Position numbers and translations under genes: made by a program. Shown here in pieces: positions 9,779-18,452 of a stretch of DNA of 64,000 bases. Source of the stretch: an uncultured Pseudomonas sp. (lineage in GTDB: Bacteria > Pseudomonadota > Gammaproteobacteria > Pseudomonadales > Pseudomonadaceae); contig NZ_CAJYVE010000010.1 in the NCBI RefSeq assembly GCF_913777995.1, forward strand, positions 310,001-374,000. The letters are read 5' to 3'. The notes beneath the pieces are model-generated. The model worked only from the letters and a program-made list of their open reading frames with translations. It had not been told where the DNA came from and did no database searches. Numbering within the stretch: the first letter of the stretch is position 1; the number at the start of each line of letters is the position of its first letter.

Positions 9779-11113
9779 CTAATTGACCGTTTCCGATTGC
9801 TCCGGTTTTTCCTCACCGGGGCCCTGCTCGGCGCCCTGCATCTGCATCTGGCTGGGCTCCACCCGCTGCACCGGCTGCGCCCCGTCCTGGGCAGGCTGGT
9901 CCTCCTCCGGCATCTGCTGCGGCTCTTGCGAGTCGTCCGGCAACTCGTCCTCCGGAACGCTTTCGTCTTCTTCAGGATCCTGCAGCCGCGACAGGTTGCG
10001 ACAGTCCTCCCAGGTCAACTCGCTCTGCGCACTGTTGGCCAGCAGCAGCGGCAAGGCCGACTGCGCGCGGTAGCCCGAGTCGTGGAACACCACCGTGCCA
10101 CGCCGCCACAGCAGCATCAGAGTCTGCACCCGGTCGCTGATCTGCGCCGAACTCAGGCGCCCCAGGTTGTCCTGGGCATCGATGGTCCACAGCGAGACGC
10201 GCAGGTTATGGGCACGGAAGAACTCGCCACTGTCCGGACGACGATGCCCATAGGGCGGCCGAAACAGCGGCACCATGTTGTCCGGCAGTACTCGCTCGAC
10301 CAGCTCGGCACTGCGCTGCACCGAGCTTTGCCAGTCGCGCCACTGGCTGTGCGAGCGGTACTCCCAGCCCTGGATACCCACGCATTGCTGGCGGTAGAGA
10401 TTCTGCAGGGCAGCGGGCGAACTGGCGTCGAGGCGCTCCTGCAACAACTTGCCCTGGACGAAGAAGGTGGCGGTCATCTTCTGCTGGCGCATGAAATCGG
10501 CCAGCCAGTCGGTATCGCCATTGGCCGCGCTGGGGCCGCCCTCGAAGTTGAGCATGAAGGTCCGGTCGGGCAGCTCGTCGCCACTCATTTCGTCAGAGTT
10601 GTAGCGGGCGATCTCGCTGCTGGTCTGTGGAAACAACGCTGCCTTGTACAACAGCTCATCCAGGTAGCGCCGATGGAACAGTGCACTGGGCTCGCTCCAG
10701 GCGGCATAGAAGGAGTCGGGGGCGATATTGAACTCTTCGGCACGCTGGCGCAGTTGCTCCATGTCCTGGGCGTACACGCAGAAGTTGGCGTCCTCGGTGC
10801 AGCTCTTGCGCGCCTGGCGGAAATTCTCGACCAGACGTACCCACAGGCGATGACGCATCAGGTTGATCGACGCCATATTGATGTAGCGCAGCCCCAGGCG
10901 CGCCTTCAGCGCCTCTTCGCTCTGCTGCTCGCTGAGCCACAAGGCATGCGCGAAGCCAAGGATTTCCGCGCGCGAAGCCACGTCGAACAGCACCGGGCTT
11001 TCGAGGCGCTCAGGCCAGATACTGCGATCGACCAAGGCGACATCCGGCACCGCCGCATGCACCTTCAACCCCACCAGACACGCGCAAACAGCCAGAACGA
11101 TACGCAAACCCAA
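9779..11113 (-). CDS. Secreted polysaccharide-deacetylase-like protein with degenerate metal site
   Basis: Exported protein of 444 residues with a signal peptide (MGLRIVLAVCACLVGLKVHA, 1-20), a unique helical region (21-180), a NodB-like deacetylase domain (about 183-360) and a very acidic Pro/Gln/Glu-rich tail (379-444). The usual first motif TFDDG is replaced by NFEGG (189-193) and the zinc motif H(S/T)xxH reads HSQWR (255-259), whereas RPPYG (285-289) and the HD of VFHDSG (342-347) are kept. At least one zinc ligand and the catalytic-base Asp are therefore missing, so hydrolytic activity is doubtful; it may bind polysaccharide without cutting. No operon partner is visible. Confidence 0.8.
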   Translation of the reverse strand: MGLRIVLAVCACLVGLKVHAAVPDVALVDRSIWPERLESPVLFDVASRAEILGFAHALWLSEQQSEEALKARLGLRYINMASINLMRHRLWVRLVENFRQARKSCTEDANFCVYAQDMEQLRQRAEEFNIAPDSFYAAWSEPSALFHRRYLDELLYKAALFPQTSSEIARYNSDEMSGDELPDRTFMLNFEGGPSAANGDTDWLADFMRQQKMTATFFVQGKLLQERLDASSPAALQNLYRQQCVGIQGWEYRSHSQWRDWQSSVQRSAELVERVLPDNMVPLFRPPYGHRRPDSGEFFRAHNLRVSLWTIDAQDNLGRLSSAQISDRVQTLMLLWRRGTVVFHDSGYRAQSALPLLLANSAQSELTWEDCRNLSRLQDPEEDESVPEDELPDDSQEPQQMPEEDQPAQDGAQPVQRVEPSQMQMQGAEQGPGEEKPEQSETVN

Positions 11114-11271
11114 TGCTCCCTCGACATGCTTCCGAATCCGCTCAACGCGGCACTATAGCCGATTCGACGCCCGCTTCATGTGTCAGGAAGGTAGCGCGGC
11201 TATGACCTTCATAGCTGGAGTCAGCCATCGTCAGCCCCTAGAATCCCCCGACGATTCCAGGAGAGCCTGCC

Positions 11272-12051
11272 ATGCTGATGGTGATTTCGCCCGCCAAGAC
11301 CCTCGATTACGAAACCCCGCCGACCACCACGCGCCATACCTTGCCCGAGTACCTGGACCACTCCCAGGAACTGATCGCCCAACTGCGCGAACTCACGCCC
11401 GCACAGATGGGCGAACTGATGCACCTGTCGGACAAACTGGCCGGCCTTAATGCCGCGCGCTTCGGCAGCTGGACGCCAGCCTTCGACCTGGACAACGCCA
11501 AGCAGGCGCTGCTGGCCTTCAAGGGTGACGTGTACACCGGCCTGGACGCCGAAACCCTCGACGACGCTGGCCTGGACTACGCGCAGAAGCACCTGCGCAT
11601 GCTCTCGGGCCTGTACGGACTGCTGCGCCCCCTGGACCTGATGCAGCCCTACCGCCTGGAAATGGGCACCCGCCTGGCCAATGCCCGCGGCAAGGACCTC
11701 TACGCCTTCTGGGGCACGCGAATCAGCGAATGGCTGAACCAGGCGCTGGCCGAACAGGGTGACGACCTGCTGCTCAACCTCGCCTCCACCGAATACTTCT
11801 CGGCGGTCAGGCGCAGCGCCCTCAAGGCCCGGGTCATCGACACCGAGTTCAAAGACTTCAAGAACGGTCAGTACAAGATCATCAGCTTCTACGCCAAGAA
11901 GGCCCGCGGCATGATGGCCCGCTTCGTGATCGACCAGCGCATCGACTCACCCGAGGCGCTCAAGCGCTTCGACGTGCAGGGCTACTACTACAGTGCCGAA
12001 CAGTCCTCGCCCGACAAGCTGGTATTCCTGCGCGATACCCCCGACGCCTGA
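11272..12051 (+). CDS. yaaA: Peroxide stress protein YaaA
   Basis: Cytosolic DUF328/YaaA protein of 259 residues, full length for the family. In E. coli YaaA limits free iron and DNA damage during peroxide stress. Conserved landmarks are [14 protein letters not shown] at the N-terminus, [20 protein letters not shown] in the middle and [17 protein letters not shown] near the C-terminus. Start 11272 has GGAGAG upstream. It is followed by a GC-rich hairpin at 12057-12085. Confidence 0.94.
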   Translation: MLMVISPAKTLDYETPPTTTRHTLPEYLDHSQELIAQLRELTPAQMGELMHLSDKLAGLNAARFGSWTPAFDLDNAKQALLAFKGDVYTGLDAETLDDAGLDYAQKHLRMLSGLYGLLRPLDLMQPYRLEMGTRLANARGKDLYAFWGTRISEWLNQALAEQGDDLLLNLASTEYFSAVRRSALKARVIDTEFKDFKNGQYKIISFYAKKARGMMARFVIDQRIDSPEALKRFDVQGYYYSAEQSSPDKLVFLRDTPDA

Positions 12052-12056
12052 TCGTC

Positions 12057-12085
12057 GGCCGGTGCAGCCCCTCGCTGCGCCGGCC
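12057..12085 (+). terminator. GC-rich hairpin after yaaA
   Basis: 12-base arms (12057-12068 and 12074-12085) with one G-T type mismatch and a 5-base loop, starting 5 bases after the yaaA stop codon. There is no T-run, so it may be a weak or factor-assisted terminator. Confidence 0.5.
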
Positions 12086-12354
12086 GCTGTCAACTCGCTG
12101 TAACGCTTCGCCGTATTTCTGGCGCCATAAACAAGTCAATTCCATCATCAACATGTAACGCTCACCGAGTTCCGCAAAAAAAAACGATTTTTTTACAAGC
12201 TGGCATCCTGCCCTGCCCCGATGCTGGCAACTAAGCATCCAACTAGCGAAAACCCCCGCCACACAAGGGCGCCTCCAAGAGCTGCCATCATTTTGCAACT
12301 AGCCCGCCGCGCGCCGCGATGTGAAAAATTCCCAAAAAGAGGACGAGTGGCCCG

Positions 12355-12382
12355 GAACTATTTCGTAACACCCAGGCTCCTA
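12355..12382 (+). promoter_or_regulatory. Candidate AlgU (sigma-22/AlgT) promoter of the alginate operon
   Basis: The -35 element GAACTA (12355-12360) and the -10 element TCCTA (12378-12382) are separated by 17 bases. The P. aeruginosa algD promoter has GAACTT, 17 bases, TCCTA. Initiation would fall near 12388-12390, leaving an untranslated leader of about 480 bases before algD. The match is to known AlgU promoters; activity is inferred. Confidence 0.7.
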
Positions 12383-12414
12383 CATCGCGTAACAATTCTC
12401 GCCCTTCATGTAGG
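12379..12414 (+). repeat. Inverted repeat around the predicted algD transcript start
   Basis: CCTACAT (12379-12385) and ATGTAGG (12408-12414) are complementary and span the predicted start site; a second pairing, CATCGC with GCGATG (12414-12419), is possible. It could be a binding site or a 5' hairpin in the leader. Short and low in confidence. Confidence 0.3.
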
Positions 12415-12698
12415 CGATGGCTTACACAAGGATGAGAAGCTGATGAAGTTATTACCGGACTCGTTCGATGACATTGCAGACTACTAACAAATCGCTGTTG
12501 TGCATCGAATAAGGAATCACACCAAAGTTGGTTAATCTGACCATGACGTGTGTCGAAGGAATGCTCCAGACAGGACAAGACAGCAATGCCCAAGGCTCTG
12601 AATCAAGGGTTTTCTGATCACATGGGCTGCTGAGCGCCTTCGCAAGGTGATACACAAATCTCAGAGCAAGACCCCCGCCCGCTCGGGCCGGATACTTG

Positions 12699-12707
12699 CC
12701 GTTCGTA
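12699..12707 (+). promoter_or_regulatory. AlgR-like box in the algD leader
   Basis: CCGTTCGTA matches eight of nine bases of the AlgR core CCGTTCGTC. It lies about 310 bases downstream of the predicted AlgU start site, unlike the far-upstream AlgR sites of P. aeruginosa algD. No second good copy was seen upstream of the promoter. Confidence 0.4.
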
Positions 12708-12872
12708 TTTGATGTCAGTTGAGTGAGCGGCGCCCTATTCGGCAACTCACCTATTAAACATGCCTCCGTTAGTTGCACGGCTTAAATAAGCTGTCGCTGC
12801 GTGACGTGTGGCAACTGCTGGCCAAAATTTATATCCAGCCAACTTATGGCGTGAACAATCGAGGAGAGTGCG

Positions 12873-14189
12873 ATGCGTATCAGCATTTTTGGTTTGGGTT
12901 ATGTCGGTGCAGTCTGTGCCGGATGCCTATCTGCACGGGGTCATGATGTAGTGGGCGTGGACATCTCCGCCGACAAGATCGCCCTGATCAACAGCGGCAA
13001 GTCCCCCATCGTCGAACCCGGCCTGGGCGAACTTCTGGAACAAGGTATTCGCACCGGCAAACTGCGCGGTACGACCGACTTTTCCGAAGCCATCCGCGAC
13101 ACCGACCTGTCGATGATCTGCGTCGGCACGCCAAGCAAGAAGAACGGCGATCTGGGTCTGGAATACATCGAATCGGTATGCCGTGAAATCGGCTACGTGC
13201 TGCGCGACAAGACCTCGCGCCACACCGTCGTGGTGCGCAGCACCGTGCTGCCAGGCACCGTCGCCAACGTGGTCATCCCGATTCTGGAAGACTGCTCGGG
13301 CAAGAAGGCCGGCGTCGACTTCGGCGTGGCGGTCAACCCGGAATTCCTGCGTGAAAGCACCGCGATCAAGGACTACGACCATCCGCCGATGACCGTCATC
13401 GGGGAATTCGACAAGACCTCCGGTGACCTGCTGCAGTCCCTCTACGAAGAACTCGACGCGCCGATCATCCGCAAGGACGTCGCCGTCGCCGAAATGATCA
13501 AGTACACCTGCAACGTCTGGCACGCCACCAAGGTGACCTTCGCCAACGAGATCGGCAACATCGCCAAGGCCGTCGGCGTCGATGGTCGTGAAGTGATGGA
13601 AGTGGTCTGCCAGGACAAACAACTGAACCTCTCCAAGTACTACATGCGCCCAGGCTTCGCCTTCGGCGGTTCCTGCCTGCCAAAAGACGTTCGTGCCCTG
13701 ACCTACCGCGCCGGCAGCCTGGACGTGGAAGCCCCGCTGCTCAACTCGCTGATGCGCAGCAACGTTTCCCAGGTACAGAACGCCTTCGACATCGTCGCCA
13801 GCCACGACACCCGCAAGGTCGGCCTGCTGGGCCTGAGCTTCAAGGCCGGTACCGACGACCTGCGTGAAAGCCCGCTGGTTGAACTGGCCGAGATGCTGAT
13901 CGGCAAGGGCTTCGAGCTGAGCATCTACGACAGCAACGTCGAATACGCCCGCGTTCACGGTGCGAACAAGGACTACATCGAATCGAAGATTCCTCACGTG
14001 TCGTCCCTGCTCAACGCCGACTTCGACGAAGTCATCAACAACTCCGACGTCATCATCCTCGGTAACGGTGACGAGCGCTTCCGCGCCCTGGCCGACAAGG
14101 CGCCAGAAGGCAAGCGTGTCGTCGACCTGGTGGGCTTCATGTCCAAGCCGACCCACGAGCACGGCCGCGCCGAAGGCATCTGCTGGTAA
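12873..14189 (+). CDS. algD: GDP-mannose 6-dehydrogenase AlgD
   Basis: Oxidises GDP-mannose with two NAD+ to GDP-mannuronate, the committed step of alginate synthesis. The protein has 438 residues (P. aeruginosa 436). It carries the Rossmann motif GLGYVG (7-12), the central helix/Lys region and the catalytic Cys268 in GGSCLPKD, at the same number as in P. aeruginosa, then the C-terminal UDP/GDP-binding domain. The ATG at 12873 follows GAGGAGAG. First gene of the alginate operon, behind a long leader; a repeat element separates it from alg8. Confidence 0.98.
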   Translation: MRISIFGLGYVGAVCAGCLSARGHDVVGVDISADKIALINSGKSPIVEPGLGELLEQGIRTGKLRGTTDFSEAIRDTDLSMICVGTPSKKNGDLGLEYIESVCREIGYVLRDKTSRHTVVVRSTVLPGTVANVVIPILEDCSGKKAGVDFGVAVNPEFLRESTAIKDYDHPPMTVIGEFDKTSGDLLQSLYEELDAPIIRKDVAVAEMIKYTCNVWHATKVTFANEIGNIAKAVGVDGREVMEVVCQDKQLNLSKYYMRPGFAFGGSCLPKDVRALTYRAGSLDVEAPLLNSLMRSNVSQVQNAFDIVASHDTRKVGLLGLSFKAGTDDLRESPLVELAEMLIGKGFELSIYDSNVEYARVHGANKDYIESKIPHVSSLLNADFDEVINNSDVIILGNGDERFRALADKAPEGKRVVDLVGFMSKPTHEHGRAEGICW

Positions 14190-14193
14190 ACCC

Positions 14194-14281
14194 AGCGGCA
14201 AGCTGCAAGCGACAAGCTTCAAGTTGTCAGCATCAAGCCCGGGTCCGGAGCCACTGGCTCCCGACTCGCGGCTTGCCGCTT
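14194..14281. repeat. BIME-like inverted repeat, copy 2, between algD and alg8
   Basis: Arms at 14194-14206 and 14268-14280 (AGCGGCAAGC and GCTTGCCGCT, one mismatch over 13 bases) enclose about 60 bases with further short palindromes. It shares the words AGCGACAAGCT and GCGGCTTGCCGCTT with copy 1 at 8051-8122. Inside a polycistronic mRNA it may define a processing or stability boundary after algD. Confidence 0.6.
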
Positions 14282-14312
14282 GAACCTTGCAACTCTTCCG
14301 AAGGATTCTTTG

Positions 14313-15794
14313 ATGGACAGGCTCAAGAACGGCCTTCTGCAGGCCGCCGGTTGGCTGTTTTACCTGACATTGCTGGGTGCGCTGATCACTGCGCTGCCAA
14401 CCAGCATCTTCGATTCGCAATCGAAGAACTTCATTTTCCTCATCGGTATCGTCGGTATCTGGCGCTACTCGATGGGTGCCACGCATTTCGTGCGCGGCAT
14501 GATTTTCCTCTACATCGTCTACCCCCACCTGCGCCGCAAGGTGCGCAAGCTGGGCAAGGACGCCGATCCGTCGCACGTGTTCCTGATGGTCACCAGCTTC
14601 CGTATCGATGCCTCGACCACCGCCCAGGTGTACAGCTCGGTCATCAAGGAAGCGATCAACTGCGGCCTGCCGACCACCGTGGTCTGCTCGCTGGTGGAGC
14701 TGTCCGACGAACTGCTGGTCAAGAGCCTGTGGGAACGCCTCAATCCGCCAGACCGCGTCACCCTCGACTTCGTGCGCATTCCCGGTACCGGCAAGCGTGA
14801 CGGCCTGGCCTACGGCTTCCGCGCCATTTCCCGGCACATGCCCGACGAGCGTGCAGTGGTGGCGGTGATCGACGGCGACACCGTGCTCAACGAAGGCGTG
14901 GTGACCAAGACGGTGCCATGGTTCCACCTGTTCCCGAACGTCGGTGGCCTGACCACCAACGAATTCTGCGAAGTACTGGGCGGCTACGTCATGAGCGAAT
15001 GGCACAAGCTGCGCTTCGCCCAGCGGCACATCAACATGTGCTCGATGGCCCTGTCCAAGCGCGTACTGACCATGACCGGGCGCATGTCGATGTTCCGCGC
15101 CACCGTGGTCACCGACCCGGAATTCATCGCCGACGTCGAAGCCGACTCGCTGCACCACTGGCGCCTGGGCACCTTCCGCTTCCTGACCGGTGACGACAAG
15201 TCCAGCTGGTTCAGCCTGATGCGCCTGGGCTACGACACCTTCTACGTGCCGGACGCCGCGATCAACACCGTGGAGCACCCGCCGGAGAAAAGCTTCTTCA
15301 AGGCCAGCCGCAAGCTGATGTACCGCTGGTACGGCAACAACCTGCGGCAGAACTCCCGGGCCCTGGGGCTGGGTATCCGTCGCCTGGGGCTGTTCACCAG
15401 CATCGTGCTGTTCGACCAGCGCGTGTCGATGTGGACCTCGATCCTCGGCCTGACCGTGGCCATCATCGCCAGCGTCAAGTACGGCGGCCAGTTCCTGCTG
15501 ATGTATCTGCTGTGGATCGGCATCACCCGCCTGATCCTGACCCTGTTGCTGTCCTGCTCGGGGCACCGCATCGGCCCGGCCTATCCGGTGATTCTCTATT
15601 ACAACCAGATCGTCGGCGCGCTGATGAAGATCTACGTGTTCTTCCGCCTCGACCGCCAGTCCTGGACTCGCCAGGACACCAAACTCAGCCGCGACATGGC
15701 CAGCTTCCAAGGCTGGTTCAACACCTGGTCGTCCCGAACCATGACCTTTTCAGCCGGCAGCATCTTTGTCGCCGTGCTGCTGACCATGGTCTGA
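14313..15794 (+). CDS. alg8: Alginate polymerase glycosyltransferase Alg8
   Basis: Inner-membrane family-2 glycosyltransferase that polymerises GDP-mannuronate, working with Alg44. It has 493 residues (P. aeruginosa 494). N-terminal helices (about 8-70) precede the GT2 domain with [10 protein letters not shown] (substrate-binding region), the acidic DGDT motif and a TNEF/SEWHK segment; further helices fill the C-terminal third. The ATG at 14313 is preferred over an in-frame ATG at 14280 because AAGGA lies 9 bases upstream and the length then matches the family. Confidence 0.96.
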   Translation: MDRLKNGLLQAAGWLFYLTLLGALITALPTSIFDSQSKNFIFLIGIVGIWRYSMGATHFVRGMIFLYIVYPHLRRKVRKLGKDADPSHVFLMVTSFRIDASTTAQVYSSVIKEAINCGLPTTVVCSLVELSDELLVKSLWERLNPPDRVTLDFVRIPGTGKRDGLAYGFRAISRHMPDERAVVAVIDGDTVLNEGVVTKTVPWFHLFPNVGGLTTNEFCEVLGGYVMSEWHKLRFAQRHINMCSMALSKRVLTMTGRMSMFRATVVTDPEFIADVEADSLHHWRLGTFRFLTGDDKSSWFSLMRLGYDTFYVPDAAINTVEHPPEKSFFKASRKLMYRWYGNNLRQNSRALGLGIRRLGLFTSIVLFDQRVSMWTSILGLTVAIIASVKYGGQFLLMYLLWIGITRLILTLLLSCSGHRIGPAYPVILYYNQIVGALMKIYVFFRLDRQSWTRQDTKLSRDMASFQGWFNTWSSRTMTFSAGSIFVAVLLTMV

Positions 15795-15834
15795 CCGGTC
15801 CTCTGAATCAATCGATCAATCAGGAAAACTCACC

Positions 15835-17007
15835 ATGAATACAGCCGTGAACGCCAATGTCGTGCATGAATCCGAAGCCCAGCGCCAGCATGCGCGGGTC
15901 AAGCTGCCTGCCAAGCTGCGCCTGCTCAACGGTGCGCCAAACGCCCCGGTGGTCAAGGTCGAAGACCTGTCAGCCGGTGGCCTGAGCTTCGTCGCGCCCG
16001 ATCCGGCTGCGCTGCGCGTCGGCGAGATCGTCAAGGCACGCCTGCAGTTCCTGATCGACAACCTCGGCCTGTCCATGGATGTCGAACTGCAGATCCGCAC
16101 CATCGACAGCAAGACCGGCCGTGTCGGCACGCAATTCCAGAACCTCGACGCCCAGGACATCTCCACCCTGCGCCACCTGATCACCTCGCACCTGGCCGGC
16201 GACCTGGTCAGCATGGGCGAAGTGCTGGCGACCCTGCAGCGTGACAACTTCACCAAGGCGCGCAAGAACAAGGGCGGCGACAGCTCGATGGGCTTCTTCG
16301 GCCGCGTGCGTGCCGTGGGCTTCAGCCTGGGGATCTTCGTGGTCGGTATCGGCGCCTTCGGCTTCATCGCCAAGACCGTCTACGACCTGTACTTCGTCAG
16401 CCACGCTTCCGCCGGCCTGGTCACCGTACCGAGCATGGACGTGACCATGCCGCGCGAAGGCACCGTGAAGAGCCTGATCCCGGTCAACCAGGTGGCCGAG
16501 AAAGGCGCGCCGCTGGCCTCGTTCGATACCAACATGCTGGAACTGCTCAAGGGCGGCCTGACCGGCGACGACCTGCAGCCGGCGAAAATCGAAGAGCTGT
16601 ACGGCAAGCAACTGAGCGGCACCCTGACCAGCCCATGCGATTGCGTCGTGGCCCGCCAGCTGGTCGCCGACGGCCAGTACGCCGCCAAGGGTCAGGTGAT
16701 CTTCCAACTGGTGCCCCGCAATACCCCGGCCACCGTCGAAGCGCGCTTCACCTACCGCCAGTTCCGCGACGTCAAGCCAGGTACTGCGGTGAGCTTCCAG
16801 ATCGCTGGCGAAGACCAGGTGCGCACCGGCCGCGTGATCAGCAGCACCAACCTGACCGACAAAGACCTGTCCACCGACATCCGCGTGCAGATCAAGCCTG
16901 ACGAGTCGCTGAACAGCTCGCTGATCGGCCGCCCAGTGGAAGTGGTCAGCGACCGTGGCCCGTCCATGAACTGGCTGGTCGATAAAGCCGTGGCTGCAGG
17001 TCTGTAA
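15835..17007 (+). CDS. alg44: Alginate co-polymerase Alg44 (PilZ c-di-GMP receptor)
   Basis: Inner-membrane c-di-GMP receptor required for polymerisation by Alg8. The protein has 390 residues. The cytoplasmic PilZ domain (about 14-122) has R17xxxR21 and D44-x-S-x-x-G, the same residue numbers reported for P. aeruginosa Alg44. One membrane helix follows (about 158-178), then a periplasmic HlyD-like domain. The start at 15835 begins MNTAVNANVV. It stops 2 bases before algK, indicating coupling. Post-translational activation by c-di-GMP is family knowledge. Confidence 0.97.
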   Translation: MNTAVNANVVHESEAQRQHARVKLPAKLRLLNGAPNAPVVKVEDLSAGGLSFVAPDPAALRVGEIVKARLQFLIDNLGLSMDVELQIRTIDSKTGRVGTQFQNLDAQDISTLRHLITSHLAGDLVSMGEVLATLQRDNFTKARKNKGGDSSMGFFGRVRAVGFSLGIFVVGIGAFGFIAKTVYDLYFVSHASAGLVTVPSMDVTMPREGTVKSLIPVNQVAEKGAPLASFDTNMLELLKGGLTGDDLQPAKIEELYGKQLSGTLTSPCDCVVARQLVADGQYAAKGQVIFQLVPRNTPATVEARFTYRQFRDVKPGTAVSFQIAGEDQVRTGRVISSTNLTDKDLSTDIRVQIKPDESLNSSLIGRPVEVVSDRGPSMNWLVDKAVAAGL

Positions 17008-17009
17008 CC

Positions 17010-18452
17010 ATGAACCGCGCGCTTCGACGCCCGTCGACTCCCACGCTGATGTTCCCCACGCGGTTCACGCCCAAGGTCCTTGGCCTGGCCGTGGCCCTGG
17101 GGCTCGGCGGCTGTGCCGGCCTGCCGGACCAGCGCCTGGCCAACGAGGCCCTGCAGAACGGTGACACGGCCCTGGCCGAACGCAACTATCGGCAACTGGC
17201 CGAGCTTGGCTACACCGACGCCCAGGTCGGCCTGGCCGATATCCAGGTGGCCAGTGGCGACCCGGCGCAGCTCAAGGAAGCCGAAGCCACCTACCGCGCT
17301 GCCGCTGCCACGTCGCCCCGCGCCCAGTCGCGCCTGGGCAAGCTGCTGGCCGTCAAGCCGGACGCCACTGACGCCGAACGCCGTGAAGCCGAGAGCCTGC
17401 TGCAACAAGCCTTCGCCAATGGCGAGTCGGGCAGCCTGCTGGCCCTGGCACTGATGTATCTGCAATACCCGCACACCTTCCCCGAGGTCAACGCGCAGCA
17501 GAAAATCAGCCAGTGGCGCAGCCAGGGCTACGCCGAGGCGGGCCTGGCGCAGATCGTTCTGTACCGCACCCAGGGCACCTACGACCAGCACCTGGACGAA
17601 GTGGAAACCATCTGCAAGCAGGCGTTGAACACCACCGACATGTGCTATGTCGAGCTGGCCACCGTGTACCAGACCAGCGGCCAGGCCGAGCAGCAGAAGG
17701 CCCTGATCGACCAGCTCAAGAGCGCGCATGCCTCCGGCCGTGTCGGCGCCCAGCGCGTCGACAGCGTGGCGCGGGTACTGGGCAACTCGGAGATCGGCAC
17801 GCCCGACCCGCAGACCGCCCAGCAAATGCTCGAAGAGATCGCACCCGGCTACCCGGCTTCCTGGGTCACCCTGGCCCAGCTGCTCTACGACTTCCCCGAG
17901 CAGGGCGATGTCGACAAGCTGATGGAGTACCTGGACAACGGCCGTGCCGCCGACCAACCGCGCGCCGAACTGCTGCTGGGGCGCATCTACTACGAAGGCA
18001 AGCTGCTGCCCGCCGATGCCCAGCAGGCCGAGCAACACCTGCTCAAGGCCGCGCCCACCGAGCTGTCCGCGCACTACTACCTGGGCCAGCTGTACCGTCG
18101 TGGCTACCTGGGCCAGGTCTACCCGCAGAAAGCCGTGGACGAGCTGCTGTTCGCCGCCCGTGGTGGCCAGGCCAGCGCCGACTTCGCCCTGGCACAGCTG
18201 TACTCGGGCGGCCGTGGCATCAAGCCGAACATGGTCAACGCGTGGGTCTTCAGCCAGCTGGCACAGAGCCACAACCCGACACCGCAGTCCGGCGAACTGG
18301 CTCAGCAGATCGCCCAACAGCTGCCACCCGAACAACTCGCCACTGCCCAACAGTTGCTGCAACGCGAACAACAGGCCCGGGGTACTTCAGCCAGCCAGAC
18401 CGCGCTGGTGATCCAGACCCTGGAAAAAGATGACGGTGAGGAAGCACTATGA
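17010..18452 (+). CDS. algK: Alginate export lipoprotein AlgK
   Basis: Outer-membrane lipoprotein built from TPR/Sel1-like repeats that scaffolds AlgE and AlgX in the secretion complex. It has 480 residues (P. aeruginosa 475). The lipobox is LGGC with the acylated Cys at residue 35; Sel1-like repeats run through most of the protein (for example [20 protein letters not shown] near the end). The N-terminus before the signal segment is unusually Arg/Pro-rich, so an internal ATG at 17049 could be the true start. It overlaps algE by ATGA at 18449. Confidence 0.96.
   Translation: MNRALRRPSTPTLMFPTRFTPKVLGLAVALGLGGCAGLPDQRLANEALQNGDTALAERNYRQLAELGYTDAQVGLADIQVASGDPAQLKEAEATYRAAAATSPRAQSRLGKLLAVKPDATDAERREAESLLQQAFANGESGSLLALALMYLQYPHTFPEVNAQQKISQWRSQGYAEAGLAQIVLYRTQGTYDQHLDEVETICKQALNTTDMCYVELATVYQTSGQAEQQKALIDQLKSAHASGRVGAQRVDSVARVLGNSEIGTPDPQTAQQMLEEIAPGYPASWVTLAQLLYDFPEQGDVDKLMEYLDNGRAADQPRAELLLGRIYYEGKLLPADAQQAEQHLLKAAPTELSAHYYLGQLYRRGYLGQVYPQKAVDELLFAARGGQASADFALAQLYSGGRGIKPNMVNAWVFSQLAQSHNPTPQSGELAQQIAQQLPPEQLATAQQLLQREQQARGTSASQTALVIQTLEKDDGEEAL

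Larger units (their letters stand above)
12052..12872. other. Long intergenic/leader region upstream of algD
   Basis: An 821-base gap between yaaA and algD, more AT-rich than its neighbours. It holds a hairpin after yaaA, a candidate AlgU promoter (12355-12382), an inverted repeat around the predicted transcript start, a possible 14-codon leader ORF (12443-12487) and an AlgR-like box (12699-12707). In P. aeruginosa the algD promoter also has a long upstream control region and a long untranslated leader, so this layout is expected. No protein gene is convincing here. Confidence 0.75.

Noticed and set aside
12221-12487. An 88-codon frame in the algD leader
   Set aside because: It spans the candidate AlgU promoter and has no ribosome site at its start; only the last 14 codons are worth a look.
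12927-15710. A 927-codon open frame on the minus strand across algD, the repeat and alg8
   Set aside because: It lies antisense to two certain alginate genes, its product is a low-complexity His/Gln/Asp/Val-rich sequence, and such frames are expected from high GC at third codon positions.
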